NCBI RefSeq assembly: GCF_030407495.1
Contig: NZ_JASDDG010000002.1
Coordinates: 62,001-126,000 of the forward strand
Length of the DNA stretch: 64,000 bases
Direction: 5' to 3'
From: Arthrobacter sp. APC 3897
GTDB taxonomy: Bacteria > Actinomycetota > Actinomycetes > Actinomycetales > Micrococcaceae
The stretch's first letter is position 1. The number at the start of each line of letters is the position of its first letter. The notes beneath the pieces were generated by a model. That model had not been told where the DNA came from and searched no databases. It worked only from the letters and a program-made list of their open reading frames with translations. A program made the position numbers and the translations under genes. Below, piece after piece: positions 52,808 through 61,701 of the stretch.

Positions 52808-54292
52808 ATGAACAAGCTCAATTCCGCGTCCTTGTCCGGCCTTCCGGCCGGGCTTTCTGTTCCCGGGTATGACCGCTCCGAGCTGAGTGTGGGCATTGTC
52901 CATTTCGGGGTGGGAGGCTTCCACCGCGCGCACCAGGCAATGTACGTGGACCGTCTGATGAACGACGGCGGCGCCAGGGACTGGGCGATCTGCGGCGTGG
53001 GCGTCCTGCCGGGAGACTCGGCCATGAAGACGGTGATGGATGCCCAGGACTGCCTGTACACGCTGGTGCTGAAGAACCCGGACGGCACACGCGAGGGACG
53101 CGTCATCGGCTCCATGATCGAATACCTGCTGGCGCCCGAGGACCCGGAAGCCGTCATCGAGAAAATGGCCGCACCCGGTACCCGGATCGTTTCCCTGACC
53201 ATCACCGAGGGCGGCTACAACTTTCATCACGTGACCGGCGAGTTTGATGCCGCGAACCCCGCGGTGGCGGCGGATCTGCTGCCGGACGCCGTGCCGGCCA
53301 CCGTTTTCGGGCTGGTATGCGAGGCTTTGCAGCGCCGGAGGGACAGGGGGCTGCCGCCGTTCACGGTCATGTCCTGCGACAACATCCAGGGCAACGGGGA
53401 TGTAGCCCGGAAGATGTTCACGGCCTTTGCCTCCCTGCGGGATCCGGAGCTGGGCGCCTGGATGCGGGAGAACGTAGCCTTTCCCAATTCCATGGTGGAC
53501 CGGATTACGCCGGTCACCACGGATGCGGACCGGACGATGGTGGCCCGGGACTTTGAAGTGGAGGACGCCTGGCCGGTGGTCAGCGAGGACTTTGAGCAGT
53601 GGGTCCTGGAGGATCACTTTCCGCAGGGGCGCCCGCCCTTTGAAGACGCAGGGGTTCAGGTGGTGGAGGATGTGGAACCGTATGAACTCATGAAGCTGCG
53701 TCTGCTCAACGCCAGCCACCAGGGCCTGTGCTACTTCGGCTACCTGGCCGGCTACCGTTATGCCCACGAGGTCTGCCAGGATCCGTTGTTTTCCGGGTTC
53801 CTGCTGGATTACATGCTCCGGGAGGCAACCCCCACACTGGCGCCGCTGCCCGGGGTGGATCTGGACGCCTACCGGCACCGGCTGATCGAGCGGTTCTCCA
53901 ATGAGCACGTCCGCGACACGCTGGCCCGGCTCTGTGCCGAAAGCTCGGACCGTATTCCCAAGTGGCTGCTGCCGGTGATCCGCGAGAATCTGGCCTCGGG
54001 AGGAGAAATCCACCGCTCGGCAGCAATTGTGGCAAGCTGGGCGCGCTACGCCGAGGGTACGGACGAGCAGGGCGCACCAATCGACGTCGTCGACCGGCTC
54101 CGCGGCCCCCTGATGGCCGCCGCCGCGCGGAACCGCACTGAGCCGCTCGCTTTTGTTACGGACCCGGATCTCTTCGGAGATCTCGCGTCCGAGGACCGCT
54201 TTGTCCAGTCCTACACGGCCGCCCTGGCCGCACTGCATGAGCACGGCGCCCGGGCAACTCTGGAGGAATTGGCCGCGGGGCGGCTGACCTAA
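52808..54292 (+). CDS. Mannitol/polyol 2-dehydrogenase
   Basis: 494 residues from ATG 52808. The long-chain mannitol dehydrogenase family shows as HFGVGGFHRAHQAMYVDRLM (NAD-binding start), VMSCDNIQGNGDVARKM, PNSMVDRITPVTT, MKLRLLNASHQGLCYFGYLAG and catalytic Lys in KLRLLN. It oxidises mannitol or arabitol to the ketose. It converges with the SorC gene and lies next to a polyol ABC importer. Confidence 0.92.
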   Translation: MNKLNSASLSGLPAGLSVPGYDRSELSVGIVHFGVGGFHRAHQAMYVDRLMNDGGARDWAICGVGVLPGDSAMKTVMDAQDCLYTLVLKNPDGTREGRVIGSMIEYLLAPEDPEAVIEKMAAPGTRIVSLTITEGGYNFHHVTGEFDAANPAVAADLLPDAVPATVFGLVCEALQRRRDRGLPPFTVMSCDNIQGNGDVARKMFTAFASLRDPELGAWMRENVAFPNSMVDRITPVTTDADRTMVARDFEVEDAWPVVSEDFEQWVLEDHFPQGRPPFEDAGVQVVEDVEPYELMKLRLLNASHQGLCYFGYLAGYRYAHEVCQDPLFSGFLLDYMLREATPTLAPLPGVDLDAYRHRLIERFSNEHVRDTLARLCAESSDRIPKWLLPVIRENLASGGEIHRSAAIVASWARYAEGTDEQGAPIDVVDRLRGPLMAAAARNRTEPLAFVTDPDLFGDLASEDRFVQSYTAALAALHEHGARATLEELAAGRLT

Positions 54293-54305
54293 GCCGTCCT
54301 GCTTG

Positions 54306-55294
54306 TCAGGCGGGAGCGCCGACGGACAGCGCCGCAGCGAGTTCTCCATCCACCAGCAGAGTGGTGACAAATCCGGCGGCCAGCACCGCCCGCACTGCAT
54401 CCGCGCGGGCGGCACCCCGGGCCACTGCCACTACCAGGGGCGTGTGCTGAAGCTGGTCTATGGTCACGGCCAGCACGCGTTCATCCAGCTCCGAGACCAC
54501 CGGTTGCCCGGCCGCGTCCAGCAGGCGGCCCGAGCATTCGGCAACGGCCCCGGCGCGGGCAGCCTCCAGACGCAGGCGGTTGTCCACCCGGTCCCAGACG
54601 GTGGAGAGCCCGGGCTGCCAGGCACCCACCGCAACGATTGCGGCATCCAGGGCGCCGGCCTGGGCGAGGGTCCCGCCAATCTCGGGCAGCCGGCGCAGAC
54701 TCTGCGCGGTGGCGGCGTTTTCCACCACCAACGGAGCCCACAGCGGCCAGGTATCCACCCCGTCCAGCCGGCCCAGAGATTGAATCAGTTCCAGCGAATT
54801 GCCGCTGCCGGGAACCGGCAGCGCGCCTGCCAGCTGGACGATGCTGCAGGGCGGCAGGTCCGTCACATATCCGGCCGCAAGGTCCAGGGTCCGGGACCAT
54901 GACACTCCCAGGGTGGCGCCGTCGAACGCCGCCGCCATCAGCTCCCCGGCCGCACTCCTGCCGAGGGCCTCCCGGGTGCTGCGGTCATCAGCGCCGTCGG
55001 CGAGATGCGGACGCGGCCCACGCCGAGTTCAGCCGCCAGCTGCTGAGGATCCGGGCCGGAAACAGCTTCGGGAAAACGGACGTCAATGCGCACAATGCCC
55101 AGCGCGCGTGCTTCTTCCAGATAGCGGGCTACCTGAAACCGGGAAATGCCGAACCGGCGGGCAATATCAACCTTCGAATGGTTGTGCAGGTAATAGTCTC
55201 TGCCAATCCTGGCCAGCAATTCCTCATGGGACGCATCTGTACCGGTAATGATTCGATCCCGCCTGTCTTCGAAAGATCGCAGCCTATTGCTCAT
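54306..55294 (-). pseudogene. SorC/DeoR-type sugar-binding transcriptional regulator, frameshifted
   Basis: ATG 55294 opens 118 residues with a helix-turn-helix (HNHSKVDIARRFGISRFQVARYLEEARALGIVRIDV), then the frame shifts near 54990-55005. The sugar-binding domain resumes in another frame (DDRSTREALGRSAAGELMAAAF to the stop at 54306). 989 bp plus one base gives 329 residues, the SorC length, so a one-base loss in the TCGCCGAC run is enough. It would regulate the polyol genes around it. Truncated forms could bind DNA but lack the effector domain. Sequencing error not excluded. Confidence 0.84.
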
Positions 55295-55355
55295 TCGAGC
55301 CTATCTGTTTAGAGTTCCCCCCAAATGAGCAGAATGCAATTCTCAGATGAGCAAA
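55287..55355. promoter_or_regulatory. Three TTGCTCAT-like half sites in the polyol divergent promoter
   Basis: TTGCTCAT at 55287-55294 (over the regulator start), ATGAGCA at 55325-55331 and ATGAGCAAA at 55347-55355. The half site TTTGCTCAT repeats in both orientations. They are probable SorC-type binding sites, with a related sequence before the mannitol dehydrogenase gene. Confidence 0.6.
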
Positions 55356-55363
55356 GGTGAGGC

Positions 55364-56746
55364 ATGAGAGCAGAACGCAGCACGCCCGGCCGCCGCAGGC
55401 GGAGTTCCGGAAGGAGCATGGCAGCGGGTGCTGCGGCCCTGGCTCTCGTACTGGCAGGATGCGGCAGTGACTCCGGCGACGGCCCCGAGGAGATTGTGGT
55501 GGCCATTGTCTCGAACCCGCAGATGACCGACGCCATTTCCCTCGAGGACGAATTCCGGGCCCGGTATCCGGACGTTGACCCCCAATTTGTCTCACTCCCG
55601 GAAAATGAGGCCCGTGCCAAGATCACGGCGTCGGTGGCCACCGGCGGCGGGGAGTTCGACGTCGTCATGATTTCCAACTATGAGACGCCCATGTGGGCGG
55701 AGAATGGCTGGATTACCAATCTGCAGGAGTATGCAGATAACACTCCCGGCTACGACCCTGATGATTTCATTCCGAATATCCGCGAGTCCCTCAGTTACGA
55801 AGGCGACATGTACTCCGTGCCCTTCTACGGGGAATCCTCTTTCCTCGCCTACCGCGAGGATCTGTTCGAGGAAGCCGGCCTGGTCATGCCGCCCAAGCCC
55901 ACCTGGGCGGACATCAGCGCGTTCGCCGAGCGGCTCCATGACCCGGACAACGGCTTTTCCGGCATCTGCCTGCGCGGGCTGGCCGGCTGGGGCGAGGTCA
56001 TGGCACCCCTGACCACCATGATGAACACCTACGGCGGAGGCTGGTTCGACCAGGACTGGAACGCCACCCTGGATTCGCCCGAGGTGGAGGCCGCCGTCAC
56101 CGACTACGTGAACCTGGTCCGCAACTCGGGACAGCCGGGTGCGGCCACCTCCGGCTTCGGTGACTGCCTGACCCAGTACAGCCAGGGCAATGCGGCCATG
56201 TGGTACGACGCCACCTCCATGGTCTCCACCGTGGAAGATCCCGCCTCGTCCCTGGTGGTGGGCAAGACCGGATACGCGCAGGCCCCCGTGCAGGAAACCG
56301 ACTCGTCCGGCTGGTTGTACAGCTGGTCCCTGGCCATTCCCGCCACCAGCGAAAAGAAGGATGCCGCCTGGGACTTTGTCTCCTGGATGACCAACAAGGA
56401 CTACATCCAGCTGGTGGGGGACAAGATCAGCTGGGAGCGCGTACCGCCCGGCAGCCGGCTGTCGACTTATGAGATTCCCGAATTCGCGGACGTCGCCCGG
56501 GCCTACGCGGAACCCACGCTGACGGCCATGGCCGGGGCCTCGCAGGAGACCAGCATGACCGGTTCGGTGCCCTATCCGGGACTGCAGTTTGTGGGCATTC
56601 CGGAGTTCCAGGACCTTGGCACCCGCGTGGCCCAACAAATCTCCGCCGCGATCGCCGGACAGAAGACCGTGCCTGAAGCCCTTGAACAATCACAGCGCTA
56701 TGCCGAAACCGTTGCGGAAAGCTACCAGTCAGGAGAGAACAAATGA
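55364..56746 (+). CDS. Polyol ABC transporter substrate-binding lipoprotein
   Basis: 460 residues: Arg-rich n-region, hydrophobic core and lipobox LAGC (Cys33), then a family 1 solute-binding protein. DVVMISNYETPMWAENGWI, DDFIPNIRESLSYEGDMYSVPFYGESSFLAYREDLFEEAGL and GNAAMWYDATSMVS are typical of sorbitol/mannitol-binding SmoE proteins. It captures the polyol outside. Its stop overlaps the next start by 4 bp. Confidence 0.92.
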   Translation: MRAERSTPGRRRRSSGRSMAAGAAALALVLAGCGSDSGDGPEEIVVAIVSNPQMTDAISLEDEFRARYPDVDPQFVSLPENEARAKITASVATGGGEFDVVMISNYETPMWAENGWITNLQEYADNTPGYDPDDFIPNIRESLSYEGDMYSVPFYGESSFLAYREDLFEEAGLVMPPKPTWADISAFAERLHDPDNGFSGICLRGLAGWGEVMAPLTTMMNTYGGGWFDQDWNATLDSPEVEAAVTDYVNLVRNSGQPGAATSGFGDCLTQYSQGNAAMWYDATSMVSTVEDPASSLVVGKTGYAQAPVQETDSSGWLYSWSLAIPATSEKKDAAWDFVSWMTNKDYIQLVGDKISWERVPPGSRLSTYEIPEFADVARAYAEPTLTAMAGASQETSMTGSVPYPGLQFVGIPEFQDLGTRVAQQISAAIAGQKTVPEALEQSQRYAETVAESYQSGENK

Positions 56747-57687
56747 GCGCCCTGGTAGACAAGCACCATGCCAAAGTCCGGCGGGAGGCTGAGCAGCGCC
56801 AGGCCCGCGGCATGTCCCGGGCCGAAGGGTGGCGGCGCCGCGGACCCCTCCTGCCGGCGCTGATCTTCACGCTTGTGGTGACGCAGGTTCCGTTCCTCTT
56901 CACCATTTGGTATTCACTGCAGAACTGGAACCTGCTCAATCCCGAGGGAGACCGTTTTGTGGGGCTCTCCAACTACGTCGAAATCTTCGCTGATTCCACC
57001 TTCCGCCAGGCCGCGCTGAATTCCGTGATCTTTACCCTGGGCTGTGTTTTCTTCGCGATGCTGCTGGGCATCGTGTTCGCCATCCTCCTGGACCGATCCT
57101 TTGCCGGCCGCGGGGTGGTCCGGACCCTGCTGATCACCCCCTTCCTGATCATGCCGGTGGCCGGTTCCCTGCTGTGGTCCGTATCCATCCTGAACCCCAG
57201 CTACGGACTGCTGAACTGGCTGATCGGACTGGTGGGAATCTCCCCGGTGGACTGGACCTCGGCGCATCCGATCGCGTCCATTCTCATGTCCCTGGTCTGG
57301 CAGTGGACACCGTTCATGATGCTGCTGGTCCTTGCCGGCCTGCAGTCGCAGCCCAAGGACGTGCTGGAGGCGGCGCAGGTTGACGGTGCGGGATGGTGGC
57401 GGACGTTCATTTCGGTCACCCTTCCGCAGCTGCGCCGGTACATCGAGCTGGGCGTCCTGCTCGGGGCCATCTACGTGGTGAACACCTTTGACCAGATTTA
57501 CCTGATGACTGCCGGCGGTCCCGGGACCGCCAGCGCCAACCTGCCGTTCTACATCTACCAGCGGGCGTTCCTGGGCTTCGATATCGGCCAGGCGGCTGCC
57601 ATGGGCGTGGTGGTGGTCATCGCGACCATTGTCATTGCCACCTTCGCCCTCCGCCTGATTTTCCGCAGCTTCGACGTAAAGGACTAG
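56743..57687 (+). CDS. Polyol ABC transporter permease (SmoF type)
   Basis: 314 residues, six helices. The cytoplasmic coupling EAA loop is EAAQVDGAGWWRTFISVTLPQLRRYIELG. A long basic N-terminus precedes helix 1. It pairs with 57690-58583 in the membrane. No ATPase gene adjoins; a shared MsiK/UgpC-like ATPase elsewhere would be needed. Confidence 0.94.
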   Translation: MSALVDKHHAKVRREAEQRQARGMSRAEGWRRRGPLLPALIFTLVVTQVPFLFTIWYSLQNWNLLNPEGDRFVGLSNYVEIFADSTFRQAALNSVIFTLGCVFFAMLLGIVFAILLDRSFAGRGVVRTLLITPFLIMPVAGSLLWSVSILNPSYGLLNWLIGLVGISPVDWTSAHPIASILMSLVWQWTPFMMLLVLAGLQSQPKDVLEAAQVDGAGWWRTFISVTLPQLRRYIELGVLLGAIYVVNTFDQIYLMTAGGPGTASANLPFYIYQRAFLGFDIGQAAAMGVVVVIATIVIATFALRLIFRSFDVKD

Positions 57688-57689
57688 CC

Positions 57690-58583
57690 GTGAGCACGCA
57701 AACCGAACCGTCTCCCGCCCGGGGCGCTTCTTCCGCCTCCGGTTCCTCCTCCGCACGGCAGCGGAAAGGCAACCCCCGCACGGGAGCCTCCCTCCTGACC
57801 GCGCTGACCTGGATCCTGGCGATCGGGTTCTTCTCACCCGTGCTGTGGATGGTGCTGACCTCTTTCAAACAGGAATCCGCCGCCGCGTCCAATCCGCCCG
57901 TCTTCTTCTTCTCGCCCACGCTGGACCAGTACCGGGCAGTGCTCGACGCCGGAGCCGGCAGTTACTTCGTCAACTCCATGATCGCCACGGGCGTTTCCAC
58001 GCTGCTGGTGGTGATCATGGCCGTTCCGGCGTCCTATGCGCTGAGCATCCGCCCGGTAAAAAAGACCTCCGACGTCCTGTTCTTTTTCATCTCCACCCGG
58101 ATGCTCCCGGTAGTGGCGGTCATCATGCCCATCTACGTCATTGCCGGGCAGCTGAAGGTGCTGGACAACATCTGGACCCTGGTGGTCCTGTACACCTCCA
58201 TGAACCTCCCGATTGCGGTGTGGATGATGCGTTCCTTCTTTCAGGAAGTACCAGCCGAAGTGCTTGAGGCCGCCCAGATGGACGGCGCCGGCCTGATGAA
58301 AACACTCTGGCGGGTCCTGATGCCCATGGTGGCGCCGGGGCTGGCGGCCACCGCCCTGATCTGCGTGATCTTTGCATGGAACGAGTTCTTCTTCGCCCTG
58401 AACCTCACGGCGGCCAAATCCGCCACGGTACCGGTGTTCCTGGTGTCCCAGATGACCAGCGAAGGCCTGTACCTGGCCCAGCTCTCCGCCGCCTCGGTCC
58501 TGGCTTCCCTGCCGGTGGTGATTGCCGGGTGGGTGGCCCAGAAGCAGCTGGTGCGCGGCTTGTCGATGGGTGCCGTGAAGTAG
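57690..58583 (+). CDS. Polyol ABC transporter permease (SmoG type)
   Basis: 297 residues from GTG 57690, 2 bp after the previous stop. Six helices, with EAA loop EAAQMDGAGLMKTLWRVLMPMVAPGLAA and the Ser/Gly-rich N-terminus typical of MalG-like permeases. Ends close to the convergent AGCS gene. Confidence 0.94.
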   Translation: MSTQTEPSPARGASSASGSSSARQRKGNPRTGASLLTALTWILAIGFFSPVLWMVLTSFKQESAAASNPPVFFFSPTLDQYRAVLDAGAGSYFVNSMIATGVSTLLVVIMAVPASYALSIRPVKKTSDVLFFFISTRMLPVVAVIMPIYVIAGQLKVLDNIWTLVVLYTSMNLPIAVWMMRSFFQEVPAEVLEAAQMDGAGLMKTLWRVLMPMVAPGLAATALICVIFAWNEFFFALNLTAAKSATVPVFLVSQMTSEGLYLAQLSAASVLASLPVVIAGWVAQKQLVRGLSMGAVK

Positions 58584-58593
58584 GAGGAACCGC

Positions 58594-60162
58594 TCAGGCG
58601 TTGGCTGCGGCGTCCTTGATGTCCTCGTCCTCGATGCCCAGCATTTCCAGTTTTCCGCTCTTGCGGTCCGCCAGGTACTGCTTCATTTCCCGCTTGATTA
58701 CCGGAAGCAGGAGGTAGACGCCCAGCAGGTTCACAAAGGCGCAGACAAACAGTGCGGCGTCGGTGAATTGGATGACCTGGCTGAAGGACAGCACGCAGCC
58801 TGCAACGGTGAAGGTCAGGAAGATGACCTTGTAGGCGATTTCCCGGCGGCGCCCGCGGCCAAAGAGGTATTCCCAGGACTTCAGTCCGTAGTAGGACCAG
58901 GTGATGAGGGTGGAGTAGGCAAAGAGCACGACGGCGATGGACAGCACCACCGGGAACCACGGCAGGACGGTGGCAAAGGCATCGGAGGTGATGATTACGC
59001 CGTCGGCAGCGTCGCCGCCGCCCTGTACTTCAGCGATGCCTGCCTGCAGGCTCGGCGCACCTGCCATGATGATCGCCAGGGCGGTCATGGTGCAGATCAG
59101 GACCGTGTCCACCAGAGGCTCGTACATGGCCACAAAGCCTTCGCTGACGGGCCGGCGGGTCTTGACCGCCGAATGGGCAATGGCTGCGGAGCCCACCCCT
59201 GCTTCGTTGGAGAAGGAGGCCCGCTGGAACCCGATGATCATGACGCCGATAATGCCGCCGGCGAAACCTTCGGGCCGGAAAGCGCCCTCGATGATGGTGC
59301 CGAAGGCGGCAGGAACATTCTCGAAGTTCACCACGATGATAAACAGGCAGGCGAGGATATATACGCCGCCCATGGCCGGAACCAGCTTCGACGTAGTGGC
59401 CCCGATGGACTTGATGCCGCCCAGGATCACCACGGCCACCAGCGCGGCCAGGATTACCCCGAACAGCAGGGCAGCTCCGGCACTGCCCAGGATGCCGTCC
59501 TCGCCTCCGGTGACGTTCTGGACCTGGGCGAAGGTCTGGTTGGCCTGAAACATGTTTCCGCCGGCCACGCCGAAGAGCAGGATGGCGACGGCGAAGGTCC
59601 CGGTGAGGATTTTCGCGGGCCACCGCCCGAAACGCTTGAACGCCACGGGCAGGTACTTGAACGGGCCGCCGCTGATGGATCCGTCGTCGTGGACTTCGCG
59701 GTATTTCACTCCGAGGGTACATTCAGCGAATTTGGTGGCCATGCCCAGAAGGCCGGCCAGAATCATCCAGAACGTGGCGCCCGGGCCGCCAAGGGTAATG
59801 GCGGCACCGACGCCTGCGATGTTTCCCAGGCCTACGGTGCCGGACAGGGCCGACGTGAGGGCCTGGAAGTGCGGCACTTCCCCCGGGTCATCCTTTGAGG
59901 AGAACTTGCCGCGGACCACCTGGGCGGAAACTTTCATGCCGCGGAACTGGATGAAGCCGAAGTAAATCGTGAAGACAACGCCGGCGATAATCAGCCAGGC
60001 CACAACCGCCGGAAAGCTGAAGCCGCCAATCGTGATGGGAAAAAACACGATGGCGGAAAATGCGGCCGTTATGGGTTCGAAGAAGGAGTTAATGCCGGCA
60101 TCAACCGATCCCAGCCACTCCTCTGATGCAGGTGCCATGGGAACTGCCCGTGTTATGTCCAT
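58594..60162 (-). CDS. Sodium:alanine/glycine symporter (AGCS family)
   Basis: 522 residues, about 11 helices. SALSGTVGLGNIAGVGAAITLGGPGATFWMI is the family consensus, with GSISGGPFKYL and the N-terminal long loop FRGMKVSAQVVRGKFSSKDDPGEVPHFQALTSAL. It imports alanine or glycine with Na+. Start MDITRA at 60162. The upstream DNA is decayed. Confidence 0.93.
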   Translation of the reverse strand: MDITRAVPMAPASEEWLGSVDAGINSFFEPITAAFSAIVFFPITIGGFSFPAVVAWLIIAGVVFTIYFGFIQFRGMKVSAQVVRGKFSSKDDPGEVPHFQALTSALSGTVGLGNIAGVGAAITLGGPGATFWMILAGLLGMATKFAECTLGVKYREVHDDGSISGGPFKYLPVAFKRFGRWPAKILTGTFAVAILLFGVAGGNMFQANQTFAQVQNVTGGEDGILGSAGAALLFGVILAALVAVVILGGIKSIGATTSKLVPAMGGVYILACLFIIVVNFENVPAAFGTIIEGAFRPEGFAGGIIGVMIIGFQRASFSNEAGVGSAAIAHSAVKTRRPVSEGFVAMYEPLVDTVLICTMTALAIIMAGAPSLQAGIAEVQGGGDAADGVIITSDAFATVLPWFPVVLSIAVVLFAYSTLITWSYYGLKSWEYLFGRGRRREIAYKVIFLTFTVAGCVLSFSQVIQFTDAALFVCAFVNLLGVYLLLPVIKREMKQYLADRKSGKLEMLGIEDEDIKDAAANA

Positions 60163-60325
60163 TGTTCAATCCTCGGATAGAAGTAAGCCTGCTGCCGAAT
60201 GAAGAAACCCAGCCTTACTTAACCCATGAAGGTAATCCAAATCACAAGTAGTTTCCTGCGCCGCCCGGACCGCCACCCACCAGCCCTTCGAGATGGCAGA
60301 AGGGACCCTTCCGGCCTGGCGGGTT

Positions 60326-60790
60326 CTAGTGTCGTTGCAATCACGTAAACGCTCGGCGGGGCTGTCTGTCCAAGCCGAGCGTTTTGGCCATCCGTTGAGC
60401 TTGTGGACCATGAACTCAAGATCCTCCAGACTATGCACGGACAAATCCGTGATTTTGGGGAAGTACTGACCCAGCAGCCCGTTGGTGTTCTCGTTGGATC
60501 CGCGCTGCCAGGGGTGGCCGGGTCACGGAAATAGACTGGCATCCCGGTCGCCATGCTGAAGGAGCGGTGCCCGGAGATTTCCGCTCCATGATCTCCGGGA
60601 AGGTGCACCAGCATCACGTACCGGGGGCTGCGCTCGACCAGGGCACCGATCACGGAGCGGTTAGGGGCCCGGTGATCAGGTCTCCTCCCCAGTGCCCGGG
60701 CGCCGCACGGTCCGTACCCTCTGCCGGACGTTCGGAAATCATCAACATTTCATCCACGCACCGGGCCCGGCGCTGAGCCGGTTCGCTACG
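60326..60790 (-). mobile_element. Decayed IS30-family transposase remnant
   Basis: Minus-strand fragments in different frames match IS30 transposase: [33 protein letters not shown] (first catalytic Asp), then [48 protein letters not shown], a shifted NENTNG-like part and SLEDLEFMVHKLNGWPK ending AERLRD. The segment with the second Asp (WDQG) is deleted and at least two frameshifts exist. TTGCAACGACAC near 60330 may be one IS end. No complete copy or second end is visible, so it is inactive. Confidence 0.75.
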
Positions 60791-61269
60791 GGTAACCCAC
60801 TGGTCCCTGCCTGTAACGCCGAGGTCTTATGTCGTCCATGACTTGCTTCCACTGCTCCACAGTGCCCTCGCCCATGCCTCCGCTACCGACGGCAGCATGA
60901 CGAGGATGTCAACGGCCCTTAGGAATGGATCCTCCGGGGTCGCTTGGTCATCCGCTTAGTCCTTGATGAGCTCTTCAAACCGGGTCGCGACATGCATGAT
61001 GAGCAAGGCACTGAACTTCTTTTGGTCAACACTAGTAAAAATGCGGCCCGGATCACTCACGTACTGGTAGTAGCCGGCCCCGCGGACCATGACCCCAGCG
61101 GATCCACCGCGATGGGGGGTGCTTTTTTCATGCGAGACTGACGCGACCAGTGGCGGGGAGCGTTGCTCGTCTCCAGCAATGGTCCCCATGAACGTTTAAG
61201 CGTGGTGTACGTCGGATAACCTTGGGCGTGATGAGCGGCTGGTCCCGCCGCCACGCCTATGCTCGATCG
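60791..61269. other. Degenerate stretch without a recognisable gene
   Basis: About 480 bp between the IS30 remnant and the SDR fragment. A minus-strand reading (SDPGRIFTSVDQKKFSALLIMHVATRFEELIKD) is open for 77 codons from 61189, but I cannot assign it. A hairpin-like GCGGATCCACCGC followed by a T-run at 61094-61128 may be a terminator. Confidence 0.4.
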
Positions 61270-61424
61270 CTCAAACCGAACGATCCGGGCCGTCTTATTG
61301 ACCAGATTCCCTTAGGACATATTGCGGAACTAAGTGAAATTGCTAGTGCCGTGGATTGGCTGAGTTCCAGCGTGGCAGTATCGAAATTGCCTTGGACATC
61401 AACGGCGGTATGTGGATGGGCTGA
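61270..61424 (+). pseudogene. Remnant of a short-chain dehydrogenase C-terminus
   Basis: RLIDQIPLGHIAELSEIASAVDWLSS matches the region before the C-terminus of FabG-like SDRs (IPLGRxxxPEEIAxAVxFLAS). After a frame change, IEIALDINGGMWMG-stop gives the standard SDR ending. Nothing of the N-terminal two-thirds is recognisable, so it is a fragment. Confidence 0.65.
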
Positions 61425-61587
61425 GGGCAACACAGCCGGCCTAACCAATGCGATGTGCAGCCATAATGCTCTCTTCCTAGGACACCAATAACCATAAAAG
61501 TCCCAGGTCGAGTCGGACAGTGGCCGGCGGGGACCGCGACTCGGCCTGCAGGATTTCACAGTCGCTAGTCAGCATGCAAAGGACGAC

Positions 61588-61625
61588 GACCTTTGACGTT
61601 CAGGACTTCATAAACGTCAAAGGTC
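61588..61625. repeat. 13-bp perfect inverted repeat
   Basis: GACCTTTGACGTT at 61588-61600 and AACGTCAAAGGTC at 61613-61625, 12 bp apart. No T-run on either side. It may be a terminator remnant, an operator or an element end. Confidence 0.7.
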
Positions 61626-61701
61626 ATCATTCTGGAAAGCGAGGATCCCACCATCGGAGTAGATTTCTCGCTCACGTCCTCCGCCTCAAACAAAGGAAGC
61701 T

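Noticed and set aside
60326-60790. Intact IS30 element
   Set aside because: Catalytic core deleted, several frameshifts and only one possible end seen.
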